A stretch of DNA of 41,042 bases from DASSCW01 sp036556695 (GCA_036556695.1 DATBIY010000062.1:1-41042); one strand, 5' to 3'. Positions 17,024 to 23,829 are shown, counted from the stretch's first letter. Numbers and translations: made by a program. The notes: a model not told the origin generated them from the letters alone.

Positions 17024-17919
17024 CCGGGAATGGTAACGGTCCGCTCCTCCGTGCCGCGCAGAACGGTCACCTCCAGCGGGTCGTTGGCGCCAACCGAGCC
17101 CATGGCGTCGAACAGGTCGTCGGCGCTGGCGATGGGCTTGCCGGCAGCGGCGACGATCAGGTCGCCCTCGGCGATCCCGGCCTTTGCCGCCGGCGAGCCG
17201 TCCTCGACCTCGCGCACCAGCAGCCCGTCGCGCTCGTCCAGCCCCACGGCTCGGCGCAGCTGCCGAGCGACGTGCGACGGTGCCAGGCCCACGCCCAGCC
17301 GCCGGCGCTGCGGCGTCTCGCCACGACCCAGCGCCGCCACCCGGTCACGCAGCGCGGCGTCGGCGGCGATGGCCTGGTAGAAGCCCGAGCCCAGTCGGTT
17401 GGTGTTGATGCCCAGCAGCCTGCCCGCACCGTCGACGATCGGCCCACCGGACGAGCCGGGCAGCAGGGGAGCGGTGTGCTCCACCGCGCCAACCACGCGA
17501 CGCCCGCGCGGTCCGCGGAAGACGCGTCCCAGGCCGGAGACGAAACCGAGCGTCACGCGCACGCCCTGTCCTGCCGGGTTGCCGATGGCCACCACCGGCG
17601 CGCCGATCTGCAGCGCACCGCCATCGCCCCACTCGATCGCCGGCGCGTCGCCGGTGTCGACCCCGATGACCGCCAGGTCACCGTCGCCGTCGACCCCGAG
17701 AATCTTGCAGTCCGCCTCGCGACCGTCTGGGAAGAAGACCCGCAGCTCGTCACCGTGCAGGTTGTGGGCGTTGGTCAGCACCTTGCCCTTCTCGACCACG
17801 ACGCCAGAGCCGCCGCGCCAGCGGTTGCCGAGACCCACCGTCGAACGGCCGGCGCCATCGGCGATGCCATTGATTGCCTTGCCCAGATCCTCGATCGGAC
17901 CCATGTCCGCGTCCTCCAT
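17020..17919 (-). CDS. HtrA/DegP-like trypsin-fold serine protease with PDZ domain, no export signal
   Basis: 299 aa. Trypsin-like domain with triad H52 (LTNAHNL), D81 (DGDGDLAVI) and S157 (PGSSGGP), followed by one PDZ domain (about 205-298) with GLLVREVEDGSPAAKAGIAEGDLIVAAAGKPI. HtrA proteases are usually exported or membrane-anchored. Here the ATG at 17919 leaves no signal peptide or N-terminal helix, so the protein would be cytosolic. A longer frame exists but runs antisense through the HxlR gene and is rejected. It is divergent from the HxlR-type regulator, with a palindrome in the shared promoter region. Confidence 0.88.
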   Translation of the reverse strand: MEDADMGPIEDLGKAINGIADGAGRSTVGLGNRWRGGSGVVVEKGKVLTNAHNLHGDELRVFFPDGREADCKILGVDGDGDLAVIGVDTGDAPAIEWGDGGALQIGAPVVAIGNPAGQGVRVTLGFVSGLGRVFRGPRGRRVVGAVEHTAPLLPGSSGGPIVDGAGRLLGINTNRLGSGFYQAIAADAALRDRVAALGRGETPQRRRLGVGLAPSHVARQLRRAVGLDERDGLLVREVEDGSPAAKAGIAEGDLIVAAAGKPIASADDLFDAMGSVGANDPLEVTVLRGTEERTVTIPG

Positions 17920-17944
17920 CGGTTCAGTCGCGAGTGGTAATGTG

Positions 17945-17965
17945 TGACTTGCAATACGCAAGTTA
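17945..17965. promoter_or_regulatory. Palindromic operator between protease and HxlR genes
   Basis: ACTTGC-AATAC-GCAAGT is a perfect 6-bp dyad (17947-17963), extended by one further matching pair at the edges. It lies between the divergent starts at 17919 and 17981 and abuts the TACTAT -10-like box (17964-17969). Likely autoregulatory site of the HxlR protein and control point for the protease operon. Confidence 0.55.
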
Positions 17966-17980
17966 CTATGACCAACGAGG

Positions 17981-18430
17981 ATGTCAAGGCCGATGTCGTA
18001 CGATCCGCGCATGGCCGCCACCTCGTCCCCTCTGGCAGCCGCGCTGGAGCGGGTGGGGGACCGGTGGAGCCTGCTGCTCATCGAGGCGCTGCTGCCCGGC
18101 CCGCGCCGCTTCTCCGAGCTCTCCGAGGCAGTGCCCGGCATCGCGCCGAACATCCTGTCGGACCGATTGCGCCGCCTGGAGTCGGAGCGCGTGATCCGCT
18201 CGACGCCATATTCCGAACGGCCGCCGCGCTTCAGCTACCAGCTCACGCCCGAGGGCGCCGAACTGGCCGGGGCCCTGCGCCTGCTGGCGGACTGGGGGTC
18301 GCGGGTGGCCCGCGAGGCGGAGCCGATGCGCCACGCGGCGTGCGGCACGCCCATGGAGGCGCGCTGGTACTGCCCCACCTGCGCCCGCGCCGTCGACGCC
18401 GACGAGGCCGACGAGGTTCGCTACCTCTAG
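17981..18430 (+). CDS. HxlR-family transcriptional regulator with C-terminal zinc-ribbon-like tail
   Basis: 149 aa. Winged-helix HxlR core: VGDRWSLLLIEALLPGPRRFSELSEAVPGIAPNILSDRLRRLE, then PRFSYQLTPEGAEL. The C-terminus, beyond the usual HxlR length, has H118, C121 and the pair C131/C134 (WYCPTC), which looks like a metal or redox site. The ATG at 17981 lies 11 nt after TACTAT; ATGs at 17993 and 18011 are alternatives. It probably controls the divergent protease/UBP/oxidoreductase genes. HxlR relatives often sense aldehydes or thiol stress, but the inducer here is unknown. Confidence 0.87.
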   Translation: MSRPMSYDPRMAATSSPLAAALERVGDRWSLLLIEALLPGPRRFSELSEAVPGIAPNILSDRLRRLESERVIRSTPYSERPPRFSYQLTPEGAELAGALRLLADWGSRVAREAEPMRHAACGTPMEARWYCPTCARAVDADEADEVRYL

Positions 18431-18522
18431 GTGGACTCCAGGTCAGCGGCGCCAGGCGCGCGCGCCTCCCCGACGACCTGCCGTGGCAGGTGCGCGAGGA
18501 CGTCTCAAAGGAAACCCAGGCC

Positions 18523-18552
18523 TTGACATGTGACCATCTGGTCACCTAAGAT
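18523..18552 (+). promoter_or_regulatory. Promoter of the ArsR-SRPBCC gene
   Basis: A consensus TTGACA (18523-18528), an 18-bp spacer and TAAGAT (18547-18552). The -10 ends 7 nt before the ATG at 18560, so the transcript should be leaderless or nearly so. Confidence 0.7.
18530..18545. promoter_or_regulatory. Operator dyad inside the ArsR-SRPBCC promoter
   Basis: GTGACC-ATCT-GGTCAC, a perfect 6-bp inverted repeat, exactly fills the spacer between -35 and -10. A protein bound here would block RNA polymerase, which is the usual layout for ArsR autorepression. Confidence 0.7.
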
Positions 18553-18559
18553 CGCCGGC

Positions 18560-19357
18560 ATGGAGCTGGAGGATGTCTTCAGGGCGCTGGCGGACCCCGG
18601 CCGGCGAACGCTCCTCGACGCATTGCGCGAGCGTGATGGCCAGGCGCTCGGCGAGCTGGATGAGGCACTGCCGGGGATGACCCGCTTCGGCGTGATGAAG
18701 CACCTGCGGATCCTGGAGGCAGCTGGTCTGGTGGTCACCCGCCGCGACGGGCGCCGCAAGCTGCACTTCCTCAACCCGGTCCCGATCCAGCTCATCGCGG
18801 ATCGCTGGATCAGCCGCTACGCGCAGCCATGGACCACAGCCATGGCGGATCTGAAGAGCGCCCTGGAGGCACCCAGCATGGCTTCACCCAGGCACGTCTA
18901 CGAGGTGTACATCCGCACGACGCCGGAGCGCCTGTGGCAGGCGCTCACCGACGGCGACCTCACCCAGCGCTACTACCACGACACACGCGTCGCCTCCGGG
19001 TGGCAGCCGGGGGATCCGATCACCTACACCTGGACCGATGGCACGGTAACCATCGATGGCGAGATCGTCGAGGCGGACGCTTCACGACGCCTGGTCCACA
19101 CCTTTCACTTCACCCAGGACGCGGAGCAGGCGGCCGAGCGGCCGTCGCGCTGCACCTGGGAGATCGTGCCGATGGGCGAGACCTGCCTGCTGCGCCTGAC
19201 GCACGACAACTTCGACGGCGAGACGAGCACCTACCGCTCGGTGGGCAACGTCAAGGGCTGGAGCTTCATCCTGTCCGGCCTGAAGACGGTGCTCGAGACG
19301 GGAGAGCCGCTGCATATCCAAGAGCCGGCCGCAGAGGCGGTCGGCCGCAACGCCTGA
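18560..19357 (+). CDS. ArsR-type regulator fused to an SRPBCC (AHSA1-like) domain
   Basis: 265 aa. Residues 1-90 are an ArsR winged helix (VFRALADPGRRTLLDALRE, RFGVMKHLRILEAAGLV, GRRKLHFLNPVPIQLIADRW). From about 107 an SRPBCC/AHSA1 domain follows (VYEVYIRTTPERLWQALTDGD ... LLRLTHDNF ... GWSFILSGLKTVLETGEPL). These two families are normally separate neighbouring genes. Codon 107 is an ATG (18878) with GGAGG 8 nt upstream, so a free 159-aa SRPBCC protein could also be made. A ligand bound by the SRPBCC pocket may control repression; this is inference. A paralogous SRPBCC gene follows after 18 nt. Confidence 0.86.
   Translation: MELEDVFRALADPGRRTLLDALRERDGQALGELDEALPGMTRFGVMKHLRILEAAGLVVTRRDGRRKLHFLNPVPIQLIADRWISRYAQPWTTAMADLKSALEAPSMASPRHVYEVYIRTTPERLWQALTDGDLTQRYYHDTRVASGWQPGDPITYTWTDGTVTIDGEIVEADASRRLVHTFHFTQDAEQAAERPSRCTWEIVPMGETCLLRLTHDNFDGETSTYRSVGNVKGWSFILSGLKTVLETGEPLHIQEPAAEAVGRNA
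18865..18880 (+). promoter_or_regulatory. Internal ribosome-binding site and start codon within the ArsR-SRPBCC gene
   Basis: GGAGG (18865-18869), an 8-nt spacer and an in-frame ATG (18878-18880) lie exactly at the domain boundary. Initiation here would give a stand-alone SRPBCC protein of 159 aa, nearly the size of the downstream paralogue (153 aa). Confidence 0.5.
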
Positions 19358-19375
19358 AATGGAGAGCCACCGACG

Positions 19376-19837
19376 ATGACCGCACCCCAGCACGTCTTCC
19401 AGATCTACGTCCGCGCCACGCCCGAGCGACTGTGGCAGGCGATCACCGATCCCGCGATGACGCAGGTCTACTACTTCAACTCGCGAATCGACTCCGACCT
19501 GGCAGTCGGCTCGCCCATAACCTACAAGCAGCCGGACGGGAGCGTGGACATCGAGGGGGAGGTGCTCGAGGCCGATCCACCGCGGCGGCTGGTCCACTCG
19601 TTCAGCAGCCGCTGGGCGGCGAACGACGACCCGCCGACGACGGTCACCTGGGAGATCACGCCCATGGGCGAGGCCTGCCTGCTCAGTGTGAGCCACAGTG
19701 GCTTCCCGGGCGAGAACACGACCTACCAGTCGGTCAAGGACGGATGGCCGATGATTCTCTCCGGCCTGAAGACCCTGGTCGAGACCGGAGAGCAGCTGAA
19801 GATCGGGGAGCCAGAAGCCGCAGAGGCCACCGTCTGA
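19376..19837 (+). CDS. SRPBCC (AHSA1/CalC-like) domain protein
   Basis: 153 aa. A single helix-grip domain: VFQIYVRATPERLWQAITDPAMTQVYYF at the N-terminus, VTWEITPMGEACLLSVSHSGF in the middle and GWPMILSGLKTLVETGE in the C-terminal helix. It aligns along its whole length with the C-terminal half of the preceding ArsR fusion, so it is a tandem duplicate. GGAG precedes the ATG. Members bind hydrophobic ligands or act as Hsp90 co-chaperone-like proteins; the ligand is unknown. Confidence 0.87.
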   Translation: MTAPQHVFQIYVRATPERLWQAITDPAMTQVYYFNSRIDSDLAVGSPITYKQPDGSVDIEGEVLEADPPRRLVHSFSSRWAANDDPPTTVTWEITPMGEACLLSVSHSGFPGENTTYQSVKDGWPMILSGLKTLVETGEQLKIGEPEAAEATV

Positions 19838-19844
19838 CACTCGC

Positions 19845-19879
19845 GCCGATGCGCCGTGCCTGCCGGCCGGCGCATCGGC
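19845..19879. terminator. Bidirectional hairpin between convergent genes
   Basis: A perfect 12-bp inverted repeat (GCCGATGCGCCG / CGGCGCATCGGC) with an 11-nt loop sits between the SRPBCC stop and the convergent small membrane-protein gene. There is no T tract on either side, so termination would rely on the very stable stem or on Rho. Confidence 0.6.
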
Positions 19880-19890
19880 CCACCATCAAG

Positions 19891-20286
19891 CTAGCGAGCG
19901 CCCTCTGCCGATGTGCCGCGCGCCAGCTCCGTGGCCTTGCGCATGGTGAAGCCCGCCAGTGCGGCGAGCACCATGGCGTTCAACGGGTGGAGCGCCGCCA
20001 GGAGGGTGGCGCTGGTTCGCAGCTGCGGCAGGACTCCCTGCAGGAACGAGTCGACGAACAGCACAGCCACCAGCACGGCCATGCCACGGCCGGCACGCGC
20101 CGGCCAGGTCAGGACGAGGGTCAGCAGCGGAAAGATGGGCAGCAGGTAGCCGAAGTTGACGTGCAGGCTGGCGTCGCCGTTTCCTCCCAGCTGGGCCAGC
20201 GCCAATCCGATGAACAGGAACTGGGCCGCGATGGCGAGCACGGTCAGCACCGCCGACACGGCCAGCAGGGTGCGCCACGTCTGCAT
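19891..20286 (-). CDS. Small four-helix membrane protein (DUF6220-like)
   Basis: 131 aa with four hydrophobic helices. The segment order resembles DUF6220 proteins: VLTVLAIAAQFLFIGLAL, NFGYLLPIFPLLTLVLTW, GMAVLVAVLFVDSFLQG, then LAALHPLNAMVLAALAG. The HPLNAMV motif in the last helix is the feature I used. The family assignment is tentative and the function unknown. The ATG at 20286 starts the first helix; upstream in-frame sequence lies in the gap before the Ni/Co permease gene, whose stop is 82 nt away. Confidence 0.7.
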   Translation of the reverse strand: MQTWRTLLAVSAVLTVLAIAAQFLFIGLALAQLGGNGDASLHVNFGYLLPIFPLLTLVLTWPARAGRGMAVLVAVLFVDSFLQGVLPQLRTSATLLAALHPLNAMVLAALAGFTMRKATELARGTSAEGAR

Positions 20287-20368
20287 CGGCGAGGGATCCT
20301 CCGTGTTGCGTGCCCAGCGCGGTCCGGCTGCTGGATGCGCGGTCAGTCTACGGAGGGCCCGCAAGCCC

Positions 20369-21160
20369 CTACGCCGGCTCCCAGTGGAAGTTGCCGGTGA
20401 ACAGGCCGTCGACGATACCGATCTGGTACGCCAGGTACAGGCCGAACGCCAGCGACAGGACGCCGGAGCCAATGGTCAGCCAACGGTTGATGCGGTCCGA
20501 TCGCGCACTGGACACCAGGAACGGGAGCCCGATGAAGGTGGTGAGGATCGCCATCCCGGCCGCCACGCCGGCGCAGAAGATGACAAGGTAGATCATCGCC
20601 TGGCCGCGATCGTTGATCGCCAGGTCGGTCAGCACCAACAGCGCTACCGCCGCAGAGCCGGCCAGGCCGTGGACCAGCCCGACCGCCAGCGGCCGGCCCA
20701 GCTGGAACCAGCCGAACGTCGACAGCAGGCCGGGGTCGCTGCCGTGGCCATGGAGATGCGCGTGGCCGTGGGCGTGAGGGTCGTCGCCGGGCTCGTGCGC
20801 ATGGCGGTGCTCGTGGGCGTGGCCGTGCAGCGGGGCCGGCGGGGTGAAGCGCTCGGTAAGGCGGCGCATGGTGCCGGTCAGGTTGAGGATTCCCAGCGCG
20901 ATCAGCATCAGCGCCACCGCGAACTCCATGCCCAGTCCCACCGCTGGCGGGATGACGATGCCGAACACGATGATCAGCAGGCCCACGATGGCGACCGTGA
21001 GCGTGTGCCCCAGCCCCCATATGGCGCCGATGACGGTGGCATCCACGAACCGCCGGCTGCGGTTGAGGATGGTCGTGACCGCGATCACGTGATCCGCGTC
21101 GGTCGCGTGGCGCATGCCGAGCAGGAAGCCGAAGCCAGCCAGGGTGAGCAGCTCTGCCAT
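20369..21160 (-). CDS. NiCoT-type nickel/cobalt permease-like membrane protein
   Basis: 263 aa, about 6-7 membrane helices. Helix 2 bears HATDADHVIAVTTI, the HxxxDH-type metal signature of HoxN/NixA nickel-cobalt transporters, and GAIWGLGHTLTVAIVG follows. Between helices 4 and 5 is a His/Asp-rich loop (residues 112-140, with about 12 histidines), typical of Ni/Co handling. The protein is shorter than NixA/HoxN (about 330 aa) and is closer to the HupE/UreH-like or NicO-like compact forms, so direction of transport is uncertain. It is divergent from a Fur-family regulator with a palindrome between them. Confidence 0.8.
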   Translation of the reverse strand: MAELLTLAGFGFLLGMRHATDADHVIAVTTILNRSRRFVDATVIGAIWGLGHTLTVAIVGLLIIVFGIVIPPAVGLGMEFAVALMLIALGILNLTGTMRRLTERFTPPAPLHGHAHEHRHAHEPGDDPHAHGHAHLHGHGSDPGLLSTFGWFQLGRPLAVGLVHGLAGSAAVALLVLTDLAINDRGQAMIYLVIFCAGVAAGMAILTTFIGLPFLVSSARSDRINRWLTIGSGVLSLAFGLYLAYQIGIVDGLFTGNFHWEPA

Positions 21161-21203
21161 GGGTCCTCCCGTGATCGCCGCCCAAGTCTATCCGCAAGCC
21201 ATC

Positions 21204-21227
21204 GCTATTGCAATGGATTGCAGTAGC
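21204..21227. promoter_or_regulatory. Fur/Nur-type palindrome between Ni/Co permease and Fur-family gene
   Basis: An imperfect 24-bp dyad bounded by GCTA and TAGC with 20/24 symmetric positions. Its core TTGCAATGGATTGCAG contains two TTGCA half-sites 10 bp apart. The Nur consensus of Streptomyces is TTGCAA-N5-TTGCAA, so the resemblance is close but the spacing differs by one. It lies 44 bp before the permease ATG (minus strand) and just before the -10 of the regulator, so one protein could control both. Confidence 0.6.
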
Positions 21228-21237
21228 AAGTGTTCCG

Positions 21238-21243
21238 TATACT
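21238..21243 (+). promoter_or_regulatory. -10 box of the Fur-family regulator gene
   Basis: TATACT lies 9 nt upstream of the ATG at 21253. The palindrome overlaps the expected -35 region. Confidence 0.5.
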
Positions 21244-21252
21244 GAACGGCCG

Positions 21253-21702
21253 ATGAGCCCGCCTGCATCACTGCCCGAGCCATGGTCCGGCGTACCAGAC
21301 CGCTTTCGGCGCCGCGGCATGCGCTGGACGCCGCAGCGCCGCACGGTGGTCGAGGTGCTGGCCGGCACGAATGGCCACATCACCGGAGCCGAGCTGGTGG
21401 AGGCCTGCCGCTCCCGCGACGCGCAGACGATCCCCTCCACCGTCTACCGCACGCTCGACGTGCTCGAAGAGCTGGGCCTGGTTCGTCACGGCCACGGCGC
21501 TGACGGGCGCGAGGAGTTCCACGTCGGACCGGGCGAGGCGCATGGCCACCTGTACTGCGCCGCCTGCGGTGGGCGCTGGGAGATCCGCGATGACCAGGCG
21601 AAAGCCATCGTCGGCGCCTTCCGTGCGGCCGACGGCTTCGAGGTCGACCTGTCGCACGTGACGGTGGTCGGACGCTGCGCCGACTGCGCCGCGCGGCCAT
21701 GA
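21253..21702 (+). CDS. Fur-family metalloregulator, Nur/Zur-like
   Basis: 149 aa. Winged helix RGMRWTPQRRTVVEVLAGTNGHITGAELVE ... IPSTVYRTLDVLEELGLVRH, then the dimerisation/metal domain: H79, H81, H90, H97-G-H99 and C102xxC105 (HGHLYCAACGG), with the second structural zinc pair C142xxC145. The family includes Fur, Zur, Nur, Mur and PerR. The neighbouring NiCoT-type gene and the TTGCA-containing palindrome favour a nickel sensor (Nur), with Zur as the alternative. The stop overlaps the ATG of the ureohydrolase gene (ATGA, 21699-21702). Confidence 0.85.
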   Translation: MSPPASLPEPWSGVPDRFRRRGMRWTPQRRTVVEVLAGTNGHITGAELVEACRSRDAQTIPSTVYRTLDVLEELGLVRHGHGADGREEFHVGPGEAHGHLYCAACGGRWEIRDDQAKAIVGAFRAADGFEVDLSHVTVVGRCADCAARP

Positions 21703-22631
21703 CACAGCAGACCTTCCTGGGCCTGCCCGCTGCATCGGTTGAGTCGCTGGCCGCGGGCGAGCTGGAGGCCGTGGTCCTTGGCATTCCGCACGGCGTGCCG
21801 TATCCGCACCCCGGATCCACCGCAGGCTGTGCCGATGCGCCGGCCGCGGTGCGGGCCCGCTCCCAGCGATTGGCCGGCTTCGTCGAGCATCACGACGTTG
21901 ACCTTGGCGGTCCCATGGTCCCCGCCGGCGGACGGCTGCGCGTCGTGGATGCCGGCGACGTTCCGGGCAGCGCGGACGAGGGGCAGAGAAATGCCGCACG
22001 AGCTGAGGCAGCGGTGCGCGCGATCCTGGCGGCCGGCGCCGTGCCCGTGGTGCTGGGAGGGGACGATTCGGTGCCCATCCCCGTGCTGCGCGCCTTCGCC
22101 GGGCAGCCGCCGCTCACCGTGGTCCAGGTGGATGCCCACCTGGACTTCCGCGACGATGTGGCAGGCGTGCGCGATGGCTACTCCTCGCCCATGCGCCGCG
22201 CCTCGGAGATGGCGCACGTGCAGCACATCGTGCAGGTTGGGCTGCGCGGCGTGGGCAGCGCGCGCACCTCGGACGTGGCCGATGCCCGAGCGGCCGGCAA
22301 CCTGCTGGTCACCGCGCGCGAGCTGCGCGAGCGCGGCGTGGGCTGGCTGCTCGATCAGGTGCCGGCAGAGGCATCGGTCTTCCTGGCCTTCGATCTCGAC
22401 GGCCTGGATCCGGGTCATGCGCCGGCGGTCAGCGCCATGTCACCCGGCGGTTTGGCATGGCACGAGGCCACGGACCTGGTCATGGGTCTCGCCTCTCGGC
22501 CCAGCTTCGCTGGCGCCACGTTCACCGAGCTGGTGCCGGCGCTCGACGGTGACGGCCGCTCCGCGCTTGCCGTCGTGCGACTGGTCACCCTGCTGCTGGG
22601 CGGGCTGGCACGACGGGCGGCCTATTCCTGA
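21699..22631 (+). CDS. Ureohydrolase (arginase/agmatinase) family protein with altered active site
   Basis: 310 aa, usual family length. Metal motifs are D145-A-H147-L-D149 and D232-L-D234 (FDLDGLDP). Two positions deviate. The first metal motif reads GGDDS, where GGDHS is usual (His to Asp at 123). The loop normally HGTP reads YSSP around residue 161, losing the catalytic-loop histidine. The fold assignment is firm, but agmatine or arginine as substrate is doubtful; another guanidino compound is possible. Classical members use Mn2+. The ATGA overlap with a Fur-family regulator next to a Ni/Co permease suggests the enzyme may depend on Ni, as the guanidine hydrolase GdmH does. That link is inference. 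Confidence 0.8.
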   Translation: MTQQTFLGLPAASVESLAAGELEAVVLGIPHGVPYPHPGSTAGCADAPAAVRARSQRLAGFVEHHDVDLGGPMVPAGGRLRVVDAGDVPGSADEGQRNAARAEAAVRAILAAGAVPVVLGGDDSVPIPVLRAFAGQPPLTVVQVDAHLDFRDDVAGVRDGYSSPMRRASEMAHVQHIVQVGLRGVGSARTSDVADARAAGNLLVTARELRERGVGWLLDQVPAEASVFLAFDLDGLDPGHAPAVSAMSPGGLAWHEATDLVMGLASRPSFAGATFTELVPALDGDGRSALAVVRLVTLLLGGLARRAAYS

Positions 22632-22643
22632 CACGCTCTGACA
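22628..22643 (+). repeat. Direct repeat CTGACA upstream of the WYL regulator
   Basis: CTGACA-CGCT-CTGACA, two copies 10 bp apart (one helical turn), starts at the ureohydrolase stop. It is followed by a TATGCT -10 box (22654-22659), 9 nt before the WYL gene ATG. The same CTGACA half-site forms dyads at 23864-23878 and 30206-30223. Candidate autoregulatory site. Confidence 0.45.
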
Positions 22644-22668
22644 GGTATCGGCCTATGCTGGAAGGCCG

Positions 22669-23667
22669 ATGCGTGCGTCGCGACTCGTCACCCTGCTTCT
22701 GCTGCTGCAGAACCGCGGCCGCCTGACGGCCGCAGAGCTGGCTCGTGAGCTGGAGGTCTCGGAGCGCACCGTCCATCGCGACGTGGAGGCGCTGTCCGAG
22801 GCCGGCGTGCCCATCTACGCGGAGCGTGGGCCCCACGGCGGCGTACAACTGGTCGACGGCTATCGCACCCGGCTGACCGGCATGACCGCCGACGAGGCCG
22901 AGGCACTGTTCCTCTCTGGCCTGCCTGGTCCGGCTGCAGAGCTGGGCCTGGGCACGGTCATGACCGCGGCCCAGCTCAAGGTGCTGGCCGCCCTCCCGGG
23001 TGAGCTGCGGGCGCGCGCCTCTCGGCTGGTCGAGCGCTTCTACCTGGATGCGGCGGGATGGTTCCACGGCTCGGAATCGGTCCCGCACCTGGCCACGTTG
23101 GCGCAGGCGGTGTGGGACGCGCGTGGTGTGACCATCGAATACGAGCGTGGGGACACTCGCGTCACGCGCCAGATCCAGCCGCTGGGTCTGGTGCTGAAGG
23201 CCGGCATCTGGTACACCGTCGCGCTGTTCGAGGGAGAGCCACGGACCTACCGCGTGTCCCGTGTGGTGGCCGCGTCCCTGGACGATGAGTCATTCGAGCG
23301 GCCTGAGTCATTCGACCTGGCGACGTTCTGGACCGAGTCCAGCGCCGCCTACGAGCGCGAGGTGCAGCGCCTGTCGGTGGTGGTTCGGGTCAGGCCCGGC
23401 CACCGCTGGAACCTGACCGATTACGTGGGCGGCCGCGCCGTGGAGCAGGCCGAGGTGCTGGACGAGCCAGATCCCGAGGGTTGGACCCGGCTGCGGCTGC
23501 AGCTGGACTGGCCGGACGAAGCTGCCGGCCACCTGCTGGGAATGGGCGGCGACCTCGAGGTGCTGGGGCCGCCGGAGGTGCGGGAGAAGCTGGTGGCGCT
23601 GGCGAGCGGCGCCGTCGCTCGCCACGCCACTCCTGGGGACGCTAAAGGCCGCGCTGTCCCCGGTTGA
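22669..23667 (+). CDS. WYL-domain transcriptional regulator (YafY type)
   Basis: 332 aa. N-terminal HTH_11 winged helix (LTAAELARELEVSERTVHRDVEALSEAGVPIYAERG, residues 19-53). The WYL domain, at about 145-215, has IQPLGLVLKAGIWYTVALFEGEPRTYRVSRV, where the WYL-like motif reads WYT. A WCX C-terminal extension follows. WYL proteins bind small ligands or single-stranded nucleic acid and regulate stress, DNA damage or defence genes. The target here is unknown; CTGACA repeats occur in front of it. Confidence 0.88.
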   Translation: MRASRLVTLLLLLQNRGRLTAAELARELEVSERTVHRDVEALSEAGVPIYAERGPHGGVQLVDGYRTRLTGMTADEAEALFLSGLPGPAAELGLGTVMTAAQLKVLAALPGELRARASRLVERFYLDAAGWFHGSESVPHLATLAQAVWDARGVTIEYERGDTRVTRQIQPLGLVLKAGIWYTVALFEGEPRTYRVSRVVAASLDDESFERPESFDLATFWTESSAAYEREVQRLSVVVRVRPGHRWNLTDYVGGRAVEQAEVLDEPDPEGWTRLRLQLDWPDEAAGHLLGMGGDLEVLGPPEVREKLVALASGAVARHATPGDAKGRAVPG

Positions 23668-23809
23668 TGCGCCGCGGCATCGTCCGCGATCCGGAGTTCC
23701 ACCGGATGTCGCGCGACCGATTGTCGAGCAACTGCCGGACCCGGAGCAGCTCCTGGACGCTGCGCTCCCGGTCGTCGATGGCAGATTTCAAGAATTCCTG
23801 GAACAACAT
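23642..23809 (-). CDS. Possible small ORF (55 aa)
   Basis: An uninterrupted 56-codon frame fills the gap between the WYL gene stop and the nuclease gene, overlapping the last 26 nt of the WYL gene on the opposite strand. The N-terminal half is a plausible amphipathic, charged helix (FQEFLKSAIDDRERSVQELL) and the C-terminus is Arg-rich and basic. GC at third positions is about 87 percent. The ribosome-binding site is weak (AGG). Two dyads lie within 70 bp upstream on the same strand. I recognise no family, and it may be a chance frame. Confidence 0.3.
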   Translation of the reverse strand: MLFQEFLKSAIDDRERSVQELLRVRQLLDNRSRDIRWNSGSRTMPRRINRGQRGL

Positions 23810-23829
23810 CAGCCCTGTCCTACCCTTCG

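Noticed and set aside
17920..18153. N-terminal extension of the HtrA-like frame that might supply a signal peptide
   Set aside because: It is antisense to the HxlR gene, crosses the operator dyad and has no hydrophobic segment.
20751..20830. Short-period GTGGGCGTG-like repeat suggesting a tandem repeat or CRISPR-like array
   Set aside because: It encodes the His-rich loop of the Ni/Co permease (His-Gly-His codons), so the periodicity is explained by the protein.
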